From an uncultured Lachnospiraceae bacterium (GTDB taxonomy: Bacteria > Bacillota > Clostridia > Lachnospirales > Lachnospiraceae), in NCBI GenBank assembly GCA_947594855.1, contig CANQEL010000004.1, positions 1 through 64,000 of the forward strand: a stretch of DNA of 64,000 nt. Direction: 5' to 3'. The notes under the pieces are model-generated. The model made no database searches. It was not told the DNA's origin and was given only the letters and a program-made list of their open reading frames with translations. The stretch's first letter is position 1. The number at the start of each line of letters is the position of its first letter. Below, piece by piece: positions 44,204 through 53,619 of this stretch. The translations under genes and the position numbers were made by a program.

Positions 44204-45098
44204 AAAAATCCAGATACTTATGTCCACATATAACGGAGAAAAATATATATCACGTCAGTTAAATAGTATAGTTAAACAGGATGTGCCGGTTTCCCTGCTG
44301 ATACGTGACGACGGCTCGTCAGATGCAACCGTGGACATTATAGAGAAATATGAAAAGAAATATGATTTTATTTCGCATAATGCCTGTGACAATACAGGAG
44401 TGATACACAGTTTTTTTGAATTGTTCAGAATGGCAGATAAAGATGCGGATTATTATGCACTGGCAGATCAGGATGATATTTGGTTTAATGACAAAATATC
44501 AAGGGCAGTTGAAGTTTTGGACAGATATCCTGATGATGTGCCGGTGTTATATTGTGCTGCCCAGAAGCTTGTTGATGCAGAAGATAATGTGCTTAAGGTA
44601 AGAATGAGGGATGTAAGCATAAGGCCTGGATTTGGCAATGCGGTTGTAGAAAATATTGCTACAGGATGTACATGCGTATTCAATAAAAAGATGCTTGAGC
44701 TGGTTTCGGATTATGAACCTGAATATACGATAATGCATGACTGGTGGTTATATATGATTGCTTCATCCATGGGTATAATATATTATGATAAGAAACCCTG
44801 CATGTATTACAGACAGCATGATAATAATACAATGGGTTCCAGGACTAATTATATAGATGAATTTAAAGAAAGGTTTGCAAGGTTTGCAGGAAATAAAGGA
44901 AAATTGTACAGGCAGATGCAGTGTTTTGCAGAAAAATACAGGCCTGAAGGTGAAAATGGTGAAATAATAAAGCTTCTATTAGATTATAAAAAGAGCATAA
45001 AATCAAGGGCTAAATGTATATTGAGCAATAGGATTTACCGCCAGCGTACAGGCGATAATATCATTTTTAAACTGTTGTTTTTTACGAATCATATCTGA
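44193..45098 (+). CDS. Glycosyltransferase family 2, rhamnosyltransferase-like
   Basis: Inverting GT-A enzyme of 301 aa. It has STYNGEKYISRQLNSI, LLIRDDGSSDAT and ALADQDDIW, the diagnostic set of the WbbL/RgpB-like clade, followed by MHDWWLYMI and YYRQHDNNTMG. That clade usually transfers L-rhamnose from dTDP-rhamnose, which the neighbouring rfb genes make. It overlaps the GT4 gene and ends 24 bases before the rfb promoter region. Confidence 0.88.
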   Translation: MKDKKIQILMSTYNGEKYISRQLNSIVKQDVPVSLLIRDDGSSDATVDIIEKYEKKYDFISHNACDNTGVIHSFFELFRMADKDADYYALADQDDIWFNDKISRAVEVLDRYPDDVPVLYCAAQKLVDAEDNVLKVRMRDVSIRPGFGNAVVENIATGCTCVFNKKMLELVSDYEPEYTIMHDWWLYMIASSMGIIYYDKKPCMYYRQHDNNTMGSRTNYIDEFKERFARFAGNKGKLYRQMQCFAEKYRPEGENGEIIKLLLDYKKSIKSRAKCILSNRIYRQRTGDNIIFKLLFFTNHI

Positions 45099-45099
45099 T

Positions 45100-45128
45100 T
45101 TGTGTTATGGAAAAATATGTGTTATAAT
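45100..45128 (+). promoter_or_regulatory. Promoter of the rfb operon
   Basis: TTGTGT at 45100-45105, a 17-base spacer, TATAAT at 45123-45128, with TG in the extended -10 position (45120-45121). Transcription would start near 45135, so the repeat-rich segment that follows would be part of the rfbA leader. Confidence 0.6.
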
Positions 45129-45141
45129 GTCCGCAAAAGCA

Positions 45142-45334
45142 ATGAGCCGTGCGAAACAGCCGCCTGACAAAACGGCTGCTTGCAGACGGATTTGTCAGGC
45201 GGTTGTTTCATAAGGCGAATGCCTGCGACCCTGCCATACCGTCGCGCGCGGCGGTATGGCAGGGTCGGACACGGCTCATGGACGAGCAGGGTCGGACACG
45301 GCTCATGGACGGTGCTGTGCGAAGCCACGGCTCA
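45142..45334 (+). repeat. GC-rich structured leader with nested inverted and tandem repeats
   Basis: Several repeats are packed between promoter and rfbA. An 18-bp inverted repeat with one mismatch pairs 45154-45171 with 45191-45208. A perfect 15-bp inverted repeat pairs 45227-45241 (GACCCTGCCATACCG) with 45252-45266. A 25-base unit beginning GCAGGGTCGGACACGG occurs at 45259-45283 and again at 45286-45310. Outer ends ATGAGCCGTG (45142-45151) and CACGGCTCAT (45325-45334) are inverted copies. It is much more GC-rich than its surroundings. It may be a mobile repeat element or a regulatory leader. Confidence 0.75.
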
Positions 45335-45357
45335 TAGATGATAGGAGAGATTATATT

Positions 45358-46236
45358 ATGAAAGGTATTGTTCTTGCAGGAGGATCAGGAACCAGGCTTT
45401 ATCCTCTTACATTGGTAACATCAAAACAGCTGCTACCGGTGTATGATAAACCTATGATTTATTATCCGCTTTCAACGCTTATGCTTGCAGGTATAAGAGA
45501 TATACTTATTATATCCACACCTGTTGATTTGCCTTCGTTTGAAAAACTGTTAGGTGATGGTTCACAATATGGAATTAATCTCAGTTATGCAGTTCAGCCA
45601 TCCCCGGATGGGCTTGCGCAGGCATTTTTAATAGGAGAGGAATTTATTGCCGGTGAATCATGCGCAATGGTTTTAGGTGATAATATTTTTTATGGAGATG
45701 GATTAAAGAAAAATTTGAGGGAAGCTGCTTCAAGGAAAAATGGAGCGACAGTATTTGGATATTATGTAGATGATCCGGAGAGATTTGGAATAGTAGAATT
45801 TGACGCTTCCGGCAAAGCCGTATCAATAGAAGAAAAACCTGAGAATCCGAAATCAAATTATTGTGTTACCGGACTTTATTTTTATGATAACAGGGTATGC
45901 GATTTTGCAAAGCAGATTAAACCATCGGCAAGAGGTGAACTTGAGATTACTGATCTTAATAAAATGTATCTTGAAGATGGTTCTCTCAATGTAGTGACGC
46001 TTGGAAGAGGCAATGCATGGCTTGATACCGGAACAATAGATGCGCTTTCGGAGGCGGCAGAGTTTGTGAAAGTTATTGAAAACAGGCAGGGCGTAAAAGT
46101 ATCGGCGGTAGAGGAAATTGCATATGTAAACGGCTGGATAGATATTGATGAACTGCTTGCTTCTGCTGAAAGATACGGAAAATCGGCATATGGCGAACAT
46201 CTGAAAAAAGTAGCTGAAGGAAAATACAGATATTGA
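45358..46236 (+). CDS. rfbA: Glucose-1-phosphate thymidylyltransferase
   Basis: Makes dTDP-glucose from dTTP and glucose-1-phosphate, first step to dTDP-L-rhamnose. The 292-aa protein has [35 protein letters not shown] and [10 protein letters not shown]. The ATG follows TAGGAGAG at 45342-45349; a longer frame from 45256 runs through the leader repeats and is not real. First gene of rfbACBD, co-directional with the whole export cluster. Confidence 0.96.
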   Translation: MKGIVLAGGSGTRLYPLTLVTSKQLLPVYDKPMIYYPLSTLMLAGIRDILIISTPVDLPSFEKLLGDGSQYGINLSYAVQPSPDGLAQAFLIGEEFIAGESCAMVLGDNIFYGDGLKKNLREAASRKNGATVFGYYVDDPERFGIVEFDASGKAVSIEEKPENPKSNYCVTGLYFYDNRVCDFAKQIKPSARGELEITDLNKMYLEDGSLNVVTLGRGNAWLDTGTIDALSEAAEFVKVIENRQGVKVSAVEEIAYVNGWIDIDELLASAERYGKSAYGEHLKKVAEGKYRY

Positions 46237-46259
46237 TATGAGGAAAAGAGGTATAATTT

Positions 46260-46829
46260 ATGGAAGTTATTGATACAGCGGTAGACGGAGTGAAAATCCT
46301 TGTACCGCAGGTATTTGGAGATAACCGCGGATGGTTTATGGAGAGCTGGTCAAAAAAGAAAATGGAGGATGCGGGACTGTTTTATGATTTTGTACAGGAT
46401 AACCAGTCTTATTCTTCGGTTAAAGGCACAATAAGAGGACTGCATTTTCAATATGGCGGAGATGCGCAGGCTAAACTTGTACGCTGTGTAAAAGGTGCGG
46501 TTTTAGATGTTGCGGTTGATATAAGAAAGGGCTCGCCGACATATAAGAAATGGGTTGCAGTTGAGCTTACTCCTGATAATTTCAAACAGCTTCTTATACC
46601 AAGGGGATGCGCACACGGATTCCTTACGCTTACTGATGAGGTGGAGTTTGTATATAAAGAAGATAATCTGTATGCGCCGCAGTCAGACCGTAATATTATA
46701 TGGAATGACCCTGATATAGGAATTGACTGGGGAATAGATAACCCTATTCTTTCGGATAAAGATGCAAAGGCGCCAAGGCTTTGTGATGTTGAAAATGATG
46801 AAGCGTATATGAATTTTACATTCAAATAA
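46260..46829 (+). CDS. rfbC: dTDP-4-dehydrorhamnose 3,5-epimerase
   Basis: Epimerises dTDP-4-keto-6-deoxyglucose at C3 and C5. The 189-aa cupin has FGDNRGWFMES, the active-site segment GTIRGLHFQ with the catalytic histidine, AVDIRKGSPTYKKW, and PRGCAHGFLTLTD with the conserved tyrosine just after in VEFVYKE. Third enzyme of dTDP-rhamnose synthesis, 23 bases after rfbA. Confidence 0.95.
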   Translation: MEVIDTAVDGVKILVPQVFGDNRGWFMESWSKKKMEDAGLFYDFVQDNQSYSSVKGTIRGLHFQYGGDAQAKLVRCVKGAVLDVAVDIRKGSPTYKKWVAVELTPDNFKQLLIPRGCAHGFLTLTDEVEFVYKEDNLYAPQSDRNIIWNDPDIGIDWGIDNPILSDKDAKAPRLCDVENDEAYMNFTFK

Positions 46830-46853
46830 AAACTAATGGGAAAGGAAATATGA

Positions 46854-47876
46854 ATGATGAAAATAATAGTAACAGGTGGAGCAGGATTTATCGGAGGTAA
46901 CTTTGTTCATTATATGATAAAAAAATATCCTGATTATCAGATAATATGCCTTGATAAACTTACTTATGCCGGTAATCTTGAAACGCTTGAATCCGTAATG
47001 GACAACCCTCACTTTACATTTGTTAAGGGAGATATAGCAGACCGTGAATTTGTATACGGCCTGTTTGAAAAAGAAAAACCGGATATTATTGTAAATTTTG
47101 CGGCAGAGAGCCATGTAGACCGTTCAATTACTGATCCGGGAATATTCCTTCAGACTAACGTAATCGGAACAGGCGTGCTTTTAGATGCATGCAGGATATA
47201 TGGTATTGAAAGATATCATCAGGTATCTACGGATGAAGTATATGGTGATTTGCCTCTTTCAAGGCCTGATTTGTTTTTTACTGAGGCAACGCCGCTTCAT
47301 ACATCAAGCCCTTATTCTGCATCAAAAGCTTCAGCGGATCTTTTGGTACTTGCATACCACCGTACTTTTGGTCTGCCGGTGACTATATCCAGATGTTCAA
47401 ATAACTATGGACCATATCATTTCCCGGAAAAACTTATTCCGCTTATGATTGCAAACTGCCTTAATGATAAGCCGCTGCCGGTATATGGAAAAGGTGAAAA
47501 TGTCCGCGACTGGCTGTATGTTGAAGATCATTGTGCGGCAATCGACCTTATTATACACAATGGAAAAGTCGGTGAAGTATACAATATCGGCGGACATAAT
47601 GAGAGAACCAATCTCCAGGTTGTTGAGACTATTATTGATGCGCTCGGAAAGAGCAGGGATCTTATAAAATATGTTACGGACAGACCCGGACATGATATGA
47701 GATATGCGATTGACCCTACCAAGATACATGATGAGCTTGGATGGGAGCCGAAAACGAAATTTGACGACGGAATCAAAAAGACGATACAGTGGTATCTTGA
47801 CAATAAAGAGTGGTGGGAAAGGATAATAAGCGGTGAGTATCAGAATTATTATGATAAGATGTACTCTAACCGTTAA
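46854..47876 (+). CDS. rfbB: dTDP-glucose 4,6-dehydratase
   Basis: NAD-dependent SDR enzyme converting dTDP-glucose to the 4-keto-6-deoxy sugar. The 340-aa protein has TGGAGFIGGNFVHYM, STDEVYGDL with the catalytic Asp-Glu, YSASKASADLLV (Tyr/Lys), and SRCSNNYGPYHFPEKLIPL. An alternative ATG is 3 bases downstream. GGAAAGGAA precedes the start. Confidence 0.96.
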   Translation: MMKIIVTGGAGFIGGNFVHYMIKKYPDYQIICLDKLTYAGNLETLESVMDNPHFTFVKGDIADREFVYGLFEKEKPDIIVNFAAESHVDRSITDPGIFLQTNVIGTGVLLDACRIYGIERYHQVSTDEVYGDLPLSRPDLFFTEATPLHTSSPYSASKASADLLVLAYHRTFGLPVTISRCSNNYGPYHFPEKLIPLMIANCLNDKPLPVYGKGENVRDWLYVEDHCAAIDLIIHNGKVGEVYNIGGHNERTNLQVVETIIDALGKSRDLIKYVTDRPGHDMRYAIDPTKIHDELGWEPKTKFDDGIKKTIQWYLDNKEWWERIISGEYQNYYDKMYSNR

Positions 47877-47930
47877 TTCTGATTAACATTAATTATATTC
47901 TCGGTTATATATGAAAGGGAGCGTATACGG

Positions 47931-48785
47931 ATGAAAGTTCTTGTTACGGGAGTAAAAGGCCAGCTCGGATTTGATATGATGAAAGAGCTGAAAAAAAGAA
48001 ATATTGAATGTGTTGGCGCTGATATTGAAGAATTTGATATTACTGATGCGCAAAAAACACGTGATTTTATAACATCATGCAATCCTGATGCCGTAGTGCA
48101 TTGTTCCGCATATACTGCAGTAGATAAGGCGGAAGAGAATATTGAGGTATGCCGTGCAGTAAATATTACAGGGTCTGAAAATATCGCAAAGGTATGTAAG
48201 GACCTTGGCTGTAAGATGGTATATCTGAGTACTGATTATGTATTTCCGGGAGTTGGAGACTGTTACTATGAAACTGATGATGCTACCGGACCTCTTGGAC
48301 AGTATGGTATTACCAAACTGGGAGGGGAAAATGCAGTTAAAGAGAATCTTGAAAAATATTTCATTGTAAGGATATCCTGGGTATTTGGTATTAACGGCAA
48401 TAATTTTGTTAAGACAATGCTGAAAGCTGGCAAAGAACGCGACGAGGTAAGCGTTGTGGACGACCAGATAGGTTCTCCGACGTATACTGCCGATTTGTCG
48501 GCCCTTTTATGCGATATGCTCGTTACCGATAAATACGGTGTATATCATGCAACCAATGAAGGAATATGCTCATGGGCCGATTTTACGGAAGAGATATTCA
48601 GGCTTGCCGGATATAAAACAAAAGTAAAGCGCGTTACTACAGAAGAGTATGGCGCAAAGGCTCCGCGCCCCAAGAATTCAAGGATGTCAAAAAAGAGTCT
48701 CGATGACGCGGGATTTAAAAGGCTGCCGGATTGGAAAGATGCGCTTAAGAGATATTTTGAGGAACTGCAGATTAAAGGGATGTAA
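47931..48785 (+). CDS. rfbD: dTDP-4-dehydrorhamnose reductase
   Basis: Final reduction giving dTDP-L-rhamnose. The 284-aa SDR has VTGVKGQLGFDMMKEL, YLSTDYVFPG, YGITKLGGE (Tyr/Lys pair) and DDQIGSPTYTADL, all standard for RmlD. It sits 54 bases after rfbB with AAAGGGAG before the ATG, and 5 bases before a rhamnosyltransferase-like gene. Confidence 0.95.
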   Translation: MKVLVTGVKGQLGFDMMKELKKRNIECVGADIEEFDITDAQKTRDFITSCNPDAVVHCSAYTAVDKAEENIEVCRAVNITGSENIAKVCKDLGCKMVYLSTDYVFPGVGDCYYETDDATGPLGQYGITKLGGENAVKENLEKYFIVRISWVFGINGNNFVKTMLKAGKERDEVSVVDDQIGSPTYTADLSALLCDMLVTDKYGVYHATNEGICSWADFTEEIFRLAGYKTKVKRVTTEEYGAKAPRPKNSRMSKKSLDDAGFKRLPDWKDALKRYFEELQIKGM

Positions 48786-48790
48786 AACAG

Positions 48791-49726
48791 ATGATTCATA
48801 TACTTATGGCGGTTTATAACGGTGAAAGGTATCTTAAGGAGCAGCTTGAATCTATCGGCAGGCAGACCTTTACAGACTGGAAACTTCATATACGTGACGA
48901 TGGTTCATCGGATAGAACGACAGATATAATAAAAGAATTTGCTTTGCGATATCCGGATAAAGTATGTCTGATTGATGAACCGCAGAAAAGTAATTATGGT
49001 GCAAAAGGCAATTTTGCAAAGCTTGTTGAGTATGTGCGGGAAGATGGAGATTATGCGTTTTGCGATCAGGACGACATATGGGATGAGGACAAGTTAGAAA
49101 TCTCGGTAAAAGAACTTAGAAAAACAGAAAAATGCGAAGATGGTACAATTAAACCGTCTTTGGTGTGTTCGGATGCAAGGCTCATTGATGAAAACGGAAA
49201 TGTGACAGGAGAGTCTTTTGCCGAAAAAAGCCGTCTGTATATATCAGGACAGCATATATTTGAAAGATTGCTTCTTTATAATTTTGCGCAGGGTACGACA
49301 ATGCTGTGGAACATGCAGCTTTACAGTCTTATACAATATATCCCGAAAGAAGCTGTCATGCATGACTGGTGGGTTGCGCTTGTGGCAGCGGGACATGGAA
49401 AAATAAATTTTATAGAAAGACAGCTTTTGTCATACAGACAGCATGGAAATAATGAACTTGGAGAGTTTGACAGAAGTGTATGGCAGAAAAGTTTTGCAGA
49501 AAAATTAAAGATAAGCAAATGGAAGGAAATCATAAAAAATAACAGAGATCTTAAAAATGAGAGAGTCTGTCAGGCAATAGAATATAACAGAATGTATGGA
49601 GACCGTCTCGCAGAACGTTATATAGATATAATGAAAAAGGGCAGAATTGCGAGGACAATAACAGGTATAAGGGAAGGATATATTTTTTTATCCAGGGCGT
49701 ATTCGGTAAAGTATTATATTTTATAG
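48791..49726 (+). CDS. Glycosyltransferase family 2, rhamnosyltransferase-like
   Basis: A 311-aa GT-A enzyme close in pattern to the GT2 at 44193: MAVYNGERYLKEQLESIG, HIRDDGSSDRT, AFCDQDDIWDEDK and MHDWWVALVA. A C-terminal segment with basic and aromatic residues may bind the membrane. It directly follows rfbD, so rhamnose is the probable donor sugar. Confidence 0.88.
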   Translation: MIHILMAVYNGERYLKEQLESIGRQTFTDWKLHIRDDGSSDRTTDIIKEFALRYPDKVCLIDEPQKSNYGAKGNFAKLVEYVREDGDYAFCDQDDIWDEDKLEISVKELRKTEKCEDGTIKPSLVCSDARLIDENGNVTGESFAEKSRLYISGQHIFERLLLYNFAQGTTMLWNMQLYSLIQYIPKEAVMHDWWVALVAAGHGKINFIERQLLSYRQHGNNELGEFDRSVWQKSFAEKLKISKWKEIIKNNRDLKNERVCQAIEYNRMYGDRLAERYIDIMKKGRIARTITGIREGYIFLSRAYSVKYYIL

Positions 49727-49769
49727 ATGGAGGAAAAAATTCCGGGAAATTCCGGTATCACAGGATATA

Positions 49770-51374
49770 ATGAATAAAATATGCGGTCTTATAAAAAGCG
49801 AGGGAATATGTAGTTTCCTCAAACGTGTTTTTTGCAGCATAAAAAGAAGAGTAGGCGTAAAGCTGTATTTTTGGCGCAAGGTGAAATGGAATGAAAAACA
49901 GCTTAATATGCAGAGAAACACAGATTATACAAAAAATATTTTATTCAGTATTGTTGTACCCGTATATAATACTCCGGCTGAATATCTGGTAAAAATGCTG
50001 GATTCGTGTATTATGCAGACATATCCCGGATGGGAACTATGTATTGCGGATGCAAGCGACAGCAGACATTCTTATGTCGGAGATATAATATCAGACAGAA
50101 TAAAAGATTCAAGGATACATTATATAAAACTGAAAGGCAATAACGGGATATCTGATAATACAAATGAAGCTTTGAAAATGGCGGGAGGCAATTATATAGT
50201 GCTTTTAGATCATGATGATATGCTTCATCCGTCTGCGCTGTATGAATGTATGCAGGTGTTAGAAAAACAGCCTGCTGATATGATATATACTGACGAACTT
50301 GTTTTTAAGAATAAAATTAATAATATTCTGAGTCTGCATTTAAAGCCTGATTTTTCGCCTGACAGTTTAAGGGGCAATAATTATATATGCCATATGAGTG
50401 CTTTTTCGCGAAGTCTTTTTGAAAAAACAGGTTTTTTCAGAAAAGAATATGATGGTTCACAGGACTATGATATGATATTAAGGCTTACGGAGACGGCAGA
50501 TAATATTGTTCATATTCCGAAGGTTTTATATTTTTGGAGAAGCCACAGCGGTTCTGTTGCCGGAGGGATATCAGCCAAATCATATGCGGCAGAAGCCGGC
50601 AGAAGGGCACTTATCAGCCATCTTGAAAGAATTGGAAGATGTGCTTCTGTGGACTGCAATGATGAATTTCCGACAGTATATAATATCAGCTATGATATTC
50701 CTGAAAATGTCGGTATATCCGTATTGATATGGGGAACGAAAAAAAATGCCGTTTCGCATAAAGGAATTATGAAGCTGGAGGCTGATACTGATTATGATAT
50801 TTGTGATATATATGTGGGAGGCAATGTTTTAAACAGTGACAAAGATGCTATAAGAAGTAAATATGCATTATTTGAAGATATACCGGATATATATACGTTT
50901 TTAAATACGTCTTTGGAAGAGGCAAAAGGCAGTTATATTGTGTGTATGAACGGCATGGCCGAAATACTTACAAAAGACTGGTTAGAGAAACTTCTTATGT
51001 ATGCGCTCTGGCATGATACCGGGGTTGTCGGTCTTAAGACATTATCATCTTATGACAGAATTTTGGAATGTGGCGCGTATATAAAAGACGGCGCTTCTAA
51101 AAAACCGGTATGTTTAAATCGCGGACTGAACCGGAAAAACTGCGGTTATATGATGCGTAACATGTATGCGCATAACATTGATATACCCGGTACGTTGTGT
51201 TTTATGGTTGAAAGAAAAAAACTAATTGGCGCCTTACAATATGATTATGGATATTCCGATAGATATTGTATGGCAATGCTGTGTTTGAGTATAAAGAAAA
51301 TGGGTTATTTTAATATATGTAATCCTCTGGCAGAGATTATTATGATACCGGATAAAAGAGGGGATTGTTTATGA
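49770..51374 (+). CDS. Two-domain glycosyltransferase, second domain degenerate
   Basis: A 534-aa protein with a basic N-terminus (about 1-55), a GT2 domain (about 57-290) with SIVVPVYNTPAEYLVKML, LLDHDDMLHP and DGSQDYDMILR, and a C-terminal region (about 310-525) that resembles a second GT-A fold (GSYIVCMNGMAEILTKDWLE) but lacks the DxD and DGS motifs. Such tandem forms occur in RgpE/WbbL-type assembly clusters. One active domain is likely, the other perhaps structural. A modest AGGAT site precedes the ATG. Confidence 0.8.
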   Translation: MNKICGLIKSEGICSFLKRVFCSIKRRVGVKLYFWRKVKWNEKQLNMQRNTDYTKNILFSIVVPVYNTPAEYLVKMLDSCIMQTYPGWELCIADASDSRHSYVGDIISDRIKDSRIHYIKLKGNNGISDNTNEALKMAGGNYIVLLDHDDMLHPSALYECMQVLEKQPADMIYTDELVFKNKINNILSLHLKPDFSPDSLRGNNYICHMSAFSRSLFEKTGFFRKEYDGSQDYDMILRLTETADNIVHIPKVLYFWRSHSGSVAGGISAKSYAAEAGRRALISHLERIGRCASVDCNDEFPTVYNISYDIPENVGISVLIWGTKKNAVSHKGIMKLEADTDYDICDIYVGGNVLNSDKDAIRSKYALFEDIPDIYTFLNTSLEEAKGSYIVCMNGMAEILTKDWLEKLLMYALWHDTGVVGLKTLSSYDRILECGAYIKDGASKKPVCLNRGLNRKNCGYMMRNMYAHNIDIPGTLCFMVERKKLIGALQYDYGYSDRYCMAMLCLSIKKMGYFNICNPLAEIIMIPDKRGDCL

Positions 51375-51385
51375 GGAGTCATCAA

Positions 51386-52330
51386 ATGAAAAAGAGATTA
51401 TTTTGCACTTTTCTGATTATTTTTGCTGCTGCGGTGAATACGCTTATTATCAGGAAGGGACCGGATTTTGTTGTCAATTTAATTTTATGTGCTGTTTTTG
51501 ATATAATATTTATTTTAATAATGTGCAGGTTTGATTCACTGTACACATCGCTTACGGAAATGTTTGGGTGCAGAAGGCTGATATTAAGCCTTGCAAAAAA
51601 TGATTTTAAGACAAAGTACGTAGGTTCGCTTCTGGGTATGCTGTGGGCGTTTATAAGACCTGTAATTACAGTGCTGGTATACTGGTTTGTATTTCAGGTA
51701 GGCCTTGGCAGCCAGGATGTAAACGGATGTCCGTTTGTTCTATGGCTTATAACGGGACTTGTGCCGTGGTTTTTCTTTGCGGAGGCTTTAAGCGGAGGAA
51801 CCGCCTCTCTTTTAGAATATCAGTATCTTGTAAAAAAGATTGTATTTAAGATAAGCACGATTCCTGTAGTAAAAGTTTTTTCGGCTCTGTTTGTACATGT
51901 ATTTTTTATTCTGCTGCCGGTGGTAATATACTGCTGTTATGGAAATATGCCGCATATTTATATGCTTCAGCTTTTTTATTACCTTATATGCATGGTGGTA
52001 TTTATGCTTGCAGTCGTATATTTTACGAGCGCGGTAGTTTTGTTTTTCAAGGATACAATACAGATAATAGGCGTTATTTTAGAGATAGGAATATGGCTGA
52101 CGCCGATAATGTGGCAGCTTACGCTTATACCTGAAAAATTCCAGTGGCTTTTTAAATTAAATCCGATGTATTATATTGTGTATGGATACCGCGATTCAAT
52201 AATTTCAAAAGTATGGTTCTGGGATAAAATGTATCTGACATGTTATTTCTGGATACTTACCATACTTATGTTTGCCGGCGGCCTGAAAATATTTAACAGA
52301 TTAAAAGTGCATTTTGCGGATGTACTATAG
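51386..52330 (+). CDS. Polysaccharide ABC exporter permease (Wzm/RgpC type)
   Basis: Membrane half of the exporter that moves the lipid-linked glycan across the membrane. The 314-aa protein has two extra N-terminal helices (about 5-22, 29-46), then the ABC2 core of six helices with LAKNDFKTKYVGSLLGMLWA, the signature coupling region of Wzm/TagG proteins, and LTPIMWQL. The ATG 51386 follows GAGGAG at 51373-51378; a TTG at 51365 overlaps the upstream gene and is less likely. The ATPase gene follows after 15 bases. Confidence 0.9.
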   Translation: MKKRLFCTFLIIFAAAVNTLIIRKGPDFVVNLILCAVFDIIFILIMCRFDSLYTSLTEMFGCRRLILSLAKNDFKTKYVGSLLGMLWAFIRPVITVLVYWFVFQVGLGSQDVNGCPFVLWLITGLVPWFFFAEALSGGTASLLEYQYLVKKIVFKISTIPVVKVFSALFVHVFFILLPVVIYCCYGNMPHIYMLQLFYYLICMVVFMLAVVYFTSAVVLFFKDTIQIIGVILEIGIWLTPIMWQLTLIPEKFQWLFKLNPMYYIVYGYRDSIISKVWFWDKMYLTCYFWILTILMFAGGLKIFNRLKVHFADVL

Positions 52331-52345
52331 AAAGAGGGATGTTAC

Positions 52346-53611
52346 TTGGCTGATAACGCTATTGAAGTAAAGAATATAAGCAAAATGTATAAGCTTTATG
52401 ATAAAAACAGCGACAGGTTCAAAGAGGCCCTTGGGCTTACAAGAAAGAAGTGTTATCGTGAACACTATGCTCTTAATAACGTAAGCTTTGAAGTAAAAAA
52501 GGGTGAGACTGTTGGGATTATAGGAACTAACGGTTCAGGAAAATCTACAATTCTGAAAATAATAACGGGAGTGCTTATGCCTACTTCCGGAGAACTTAAA
52601 GTCGACGGAAGAATTTCAGCGCTTCTGGAGCTTGGGGCAGGATTTAACATGGAGTATACCGGTATGGAAAATATATATCTTAACGGAACCATGATGGGAT
52701 TTTCAAGAGACGAAATTGATAAAAGGGTAGATGATATACTGCAGTTTGCCGATATCGGCGAATTTATAAACCAGCCGGTCAAAACCTATTCAAGCGGAAT
52801 GTTTGTCAGGCTTGCTTTTGCGGTGGCAATAAATATAGACCCTGAGATTCTGATTGTTGATGAGGCGCTGTCGGTCGGCGATGTTTTCTTCCAGGTAAAA
52901 TGTTATCACAAATTTGAAGAATTTAAAAAGCTCGGCAAAACAATACTATTTGTAAGCCATGACCTGGGAAGCGTAAGCAAATACTGCGACAGGGTTATAC
53001 TGCTCAATAAGGGCAATAAAATATCGGAAGGTCTGCCAAAGAAAATAGTTGACGAGTACAAACAGATTCTCGTAAATAAAGATAATGAGCTTGATATTAA
53101 GGAACAAGGGGAATCTTACGGCATAACCGAAGACGACAGTGAATGGAAAAAAGATTTGCTTATTAATCCCAAACTGCTTGATTACGGCGAAAAGAAAGCA
53201 GAAATTGTAGATTTTGCCGTTATTGATGAGAAGGGAAGGATTACTTCCAATATCGAAAAAGGTACGGAATTTGAAATAAAATTCAAGGTGGTATTTCATA
53301 AAAAAATCGAAGAACCTATATTTGCGTTTACAATAAAAGATGTTCAGGGTACGGAAGTAACAGGCACTAACACGATGTACGAGAATATATCCACCGGCAC
53401 GGTAAACGAAGGTGAAGAACGTATTGTATCTTTTCGACAGAGAATGAACCTGCAGGGCAGAAATTACGTTTTGGCGCTTGGCTGCGTCGGTTTTAATGAC
53501 AGCCGTTTTGTCGTATACCACAGATTATATGATGTATGTAATATAAACGTTATTTCAGATAAAAATACAGTTGGTTTTTATGATATGGAATCAGTCGTTT
53601 CTGTCAGATAG
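52346..53611 (+). CDS. Polysaccharide ABC exporter ATPase with C-terminal Wzt-like domain
   Basis: ATPase of 421 aa with Walker A GTNGSGKST (60-68), signature YSSGMFVRLAFAVA, Walker B ILIVDEALSVGD and FVSHDLGSV. Beyond residue 260 a beta-rich extension (KKAEIVDFAVIDEKGR...FEIKFKVVF...RQRMNLQGRNYVLAL) resembles the Wzt C-terminal glycan-binding domain, which in E. coli O9a recognises the capped chain end. The start is TTG behind AAGAGGGA. The extension is notable because it implies recognition of a specific terminus before export. Confidence 0.9.
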   Translation: MADNAIEVKNISKMYKLYDKNSDRFKEALGLTRKKCYREHYALNNVSFEVKKGETVGIIGTNGSGKSTILKIITGVLMPTSGELKVDGRISALLELGAGFNMEYTGMENIYLNGTMMGFSRDEIDKRVDDILQFADIGEFINQPVKTYSSGMFVRLAFAVAINIDPEILIVDEALSVGDVFFQVKCYHKFEEFKKLGKTILFVSHDLGSVSKYCDRVILLNKGNKISEGLPKKIVDEYKQILVNKDNELDIKEQGESYGITEDDSEWKKDLLINPKLLDYGEKKAEIVDFAVIDEKGRITSNIEKGTEFEIKFKVVFHKKIEEPIFAFTIKDVQGTEVTGTNTMYENISTGTVNEGEERIVSFRQRMNLQGRNYVLALGCVGFNDSRFVVYHRLYDVCNINVISDKNTVGFYDMESVVSVR

Positions 53612-53619
53612 AGGAGAAT

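Noticed and set aside
45259-45310. Tandem repeats considered as a CRISPR array
   Set aside because: Two copies almost directly adjacent, with a 2-base gap and no spacers or cas genes.
45256-45357. N-terminal extension of RfbA with repeated AGSDTAHGR residues
   Set aside because: It is only the translation of the 25-base tandem repeat in the leader; the family start [12 protein letters not shown] and a strong binding site fit the ATG at 45358.
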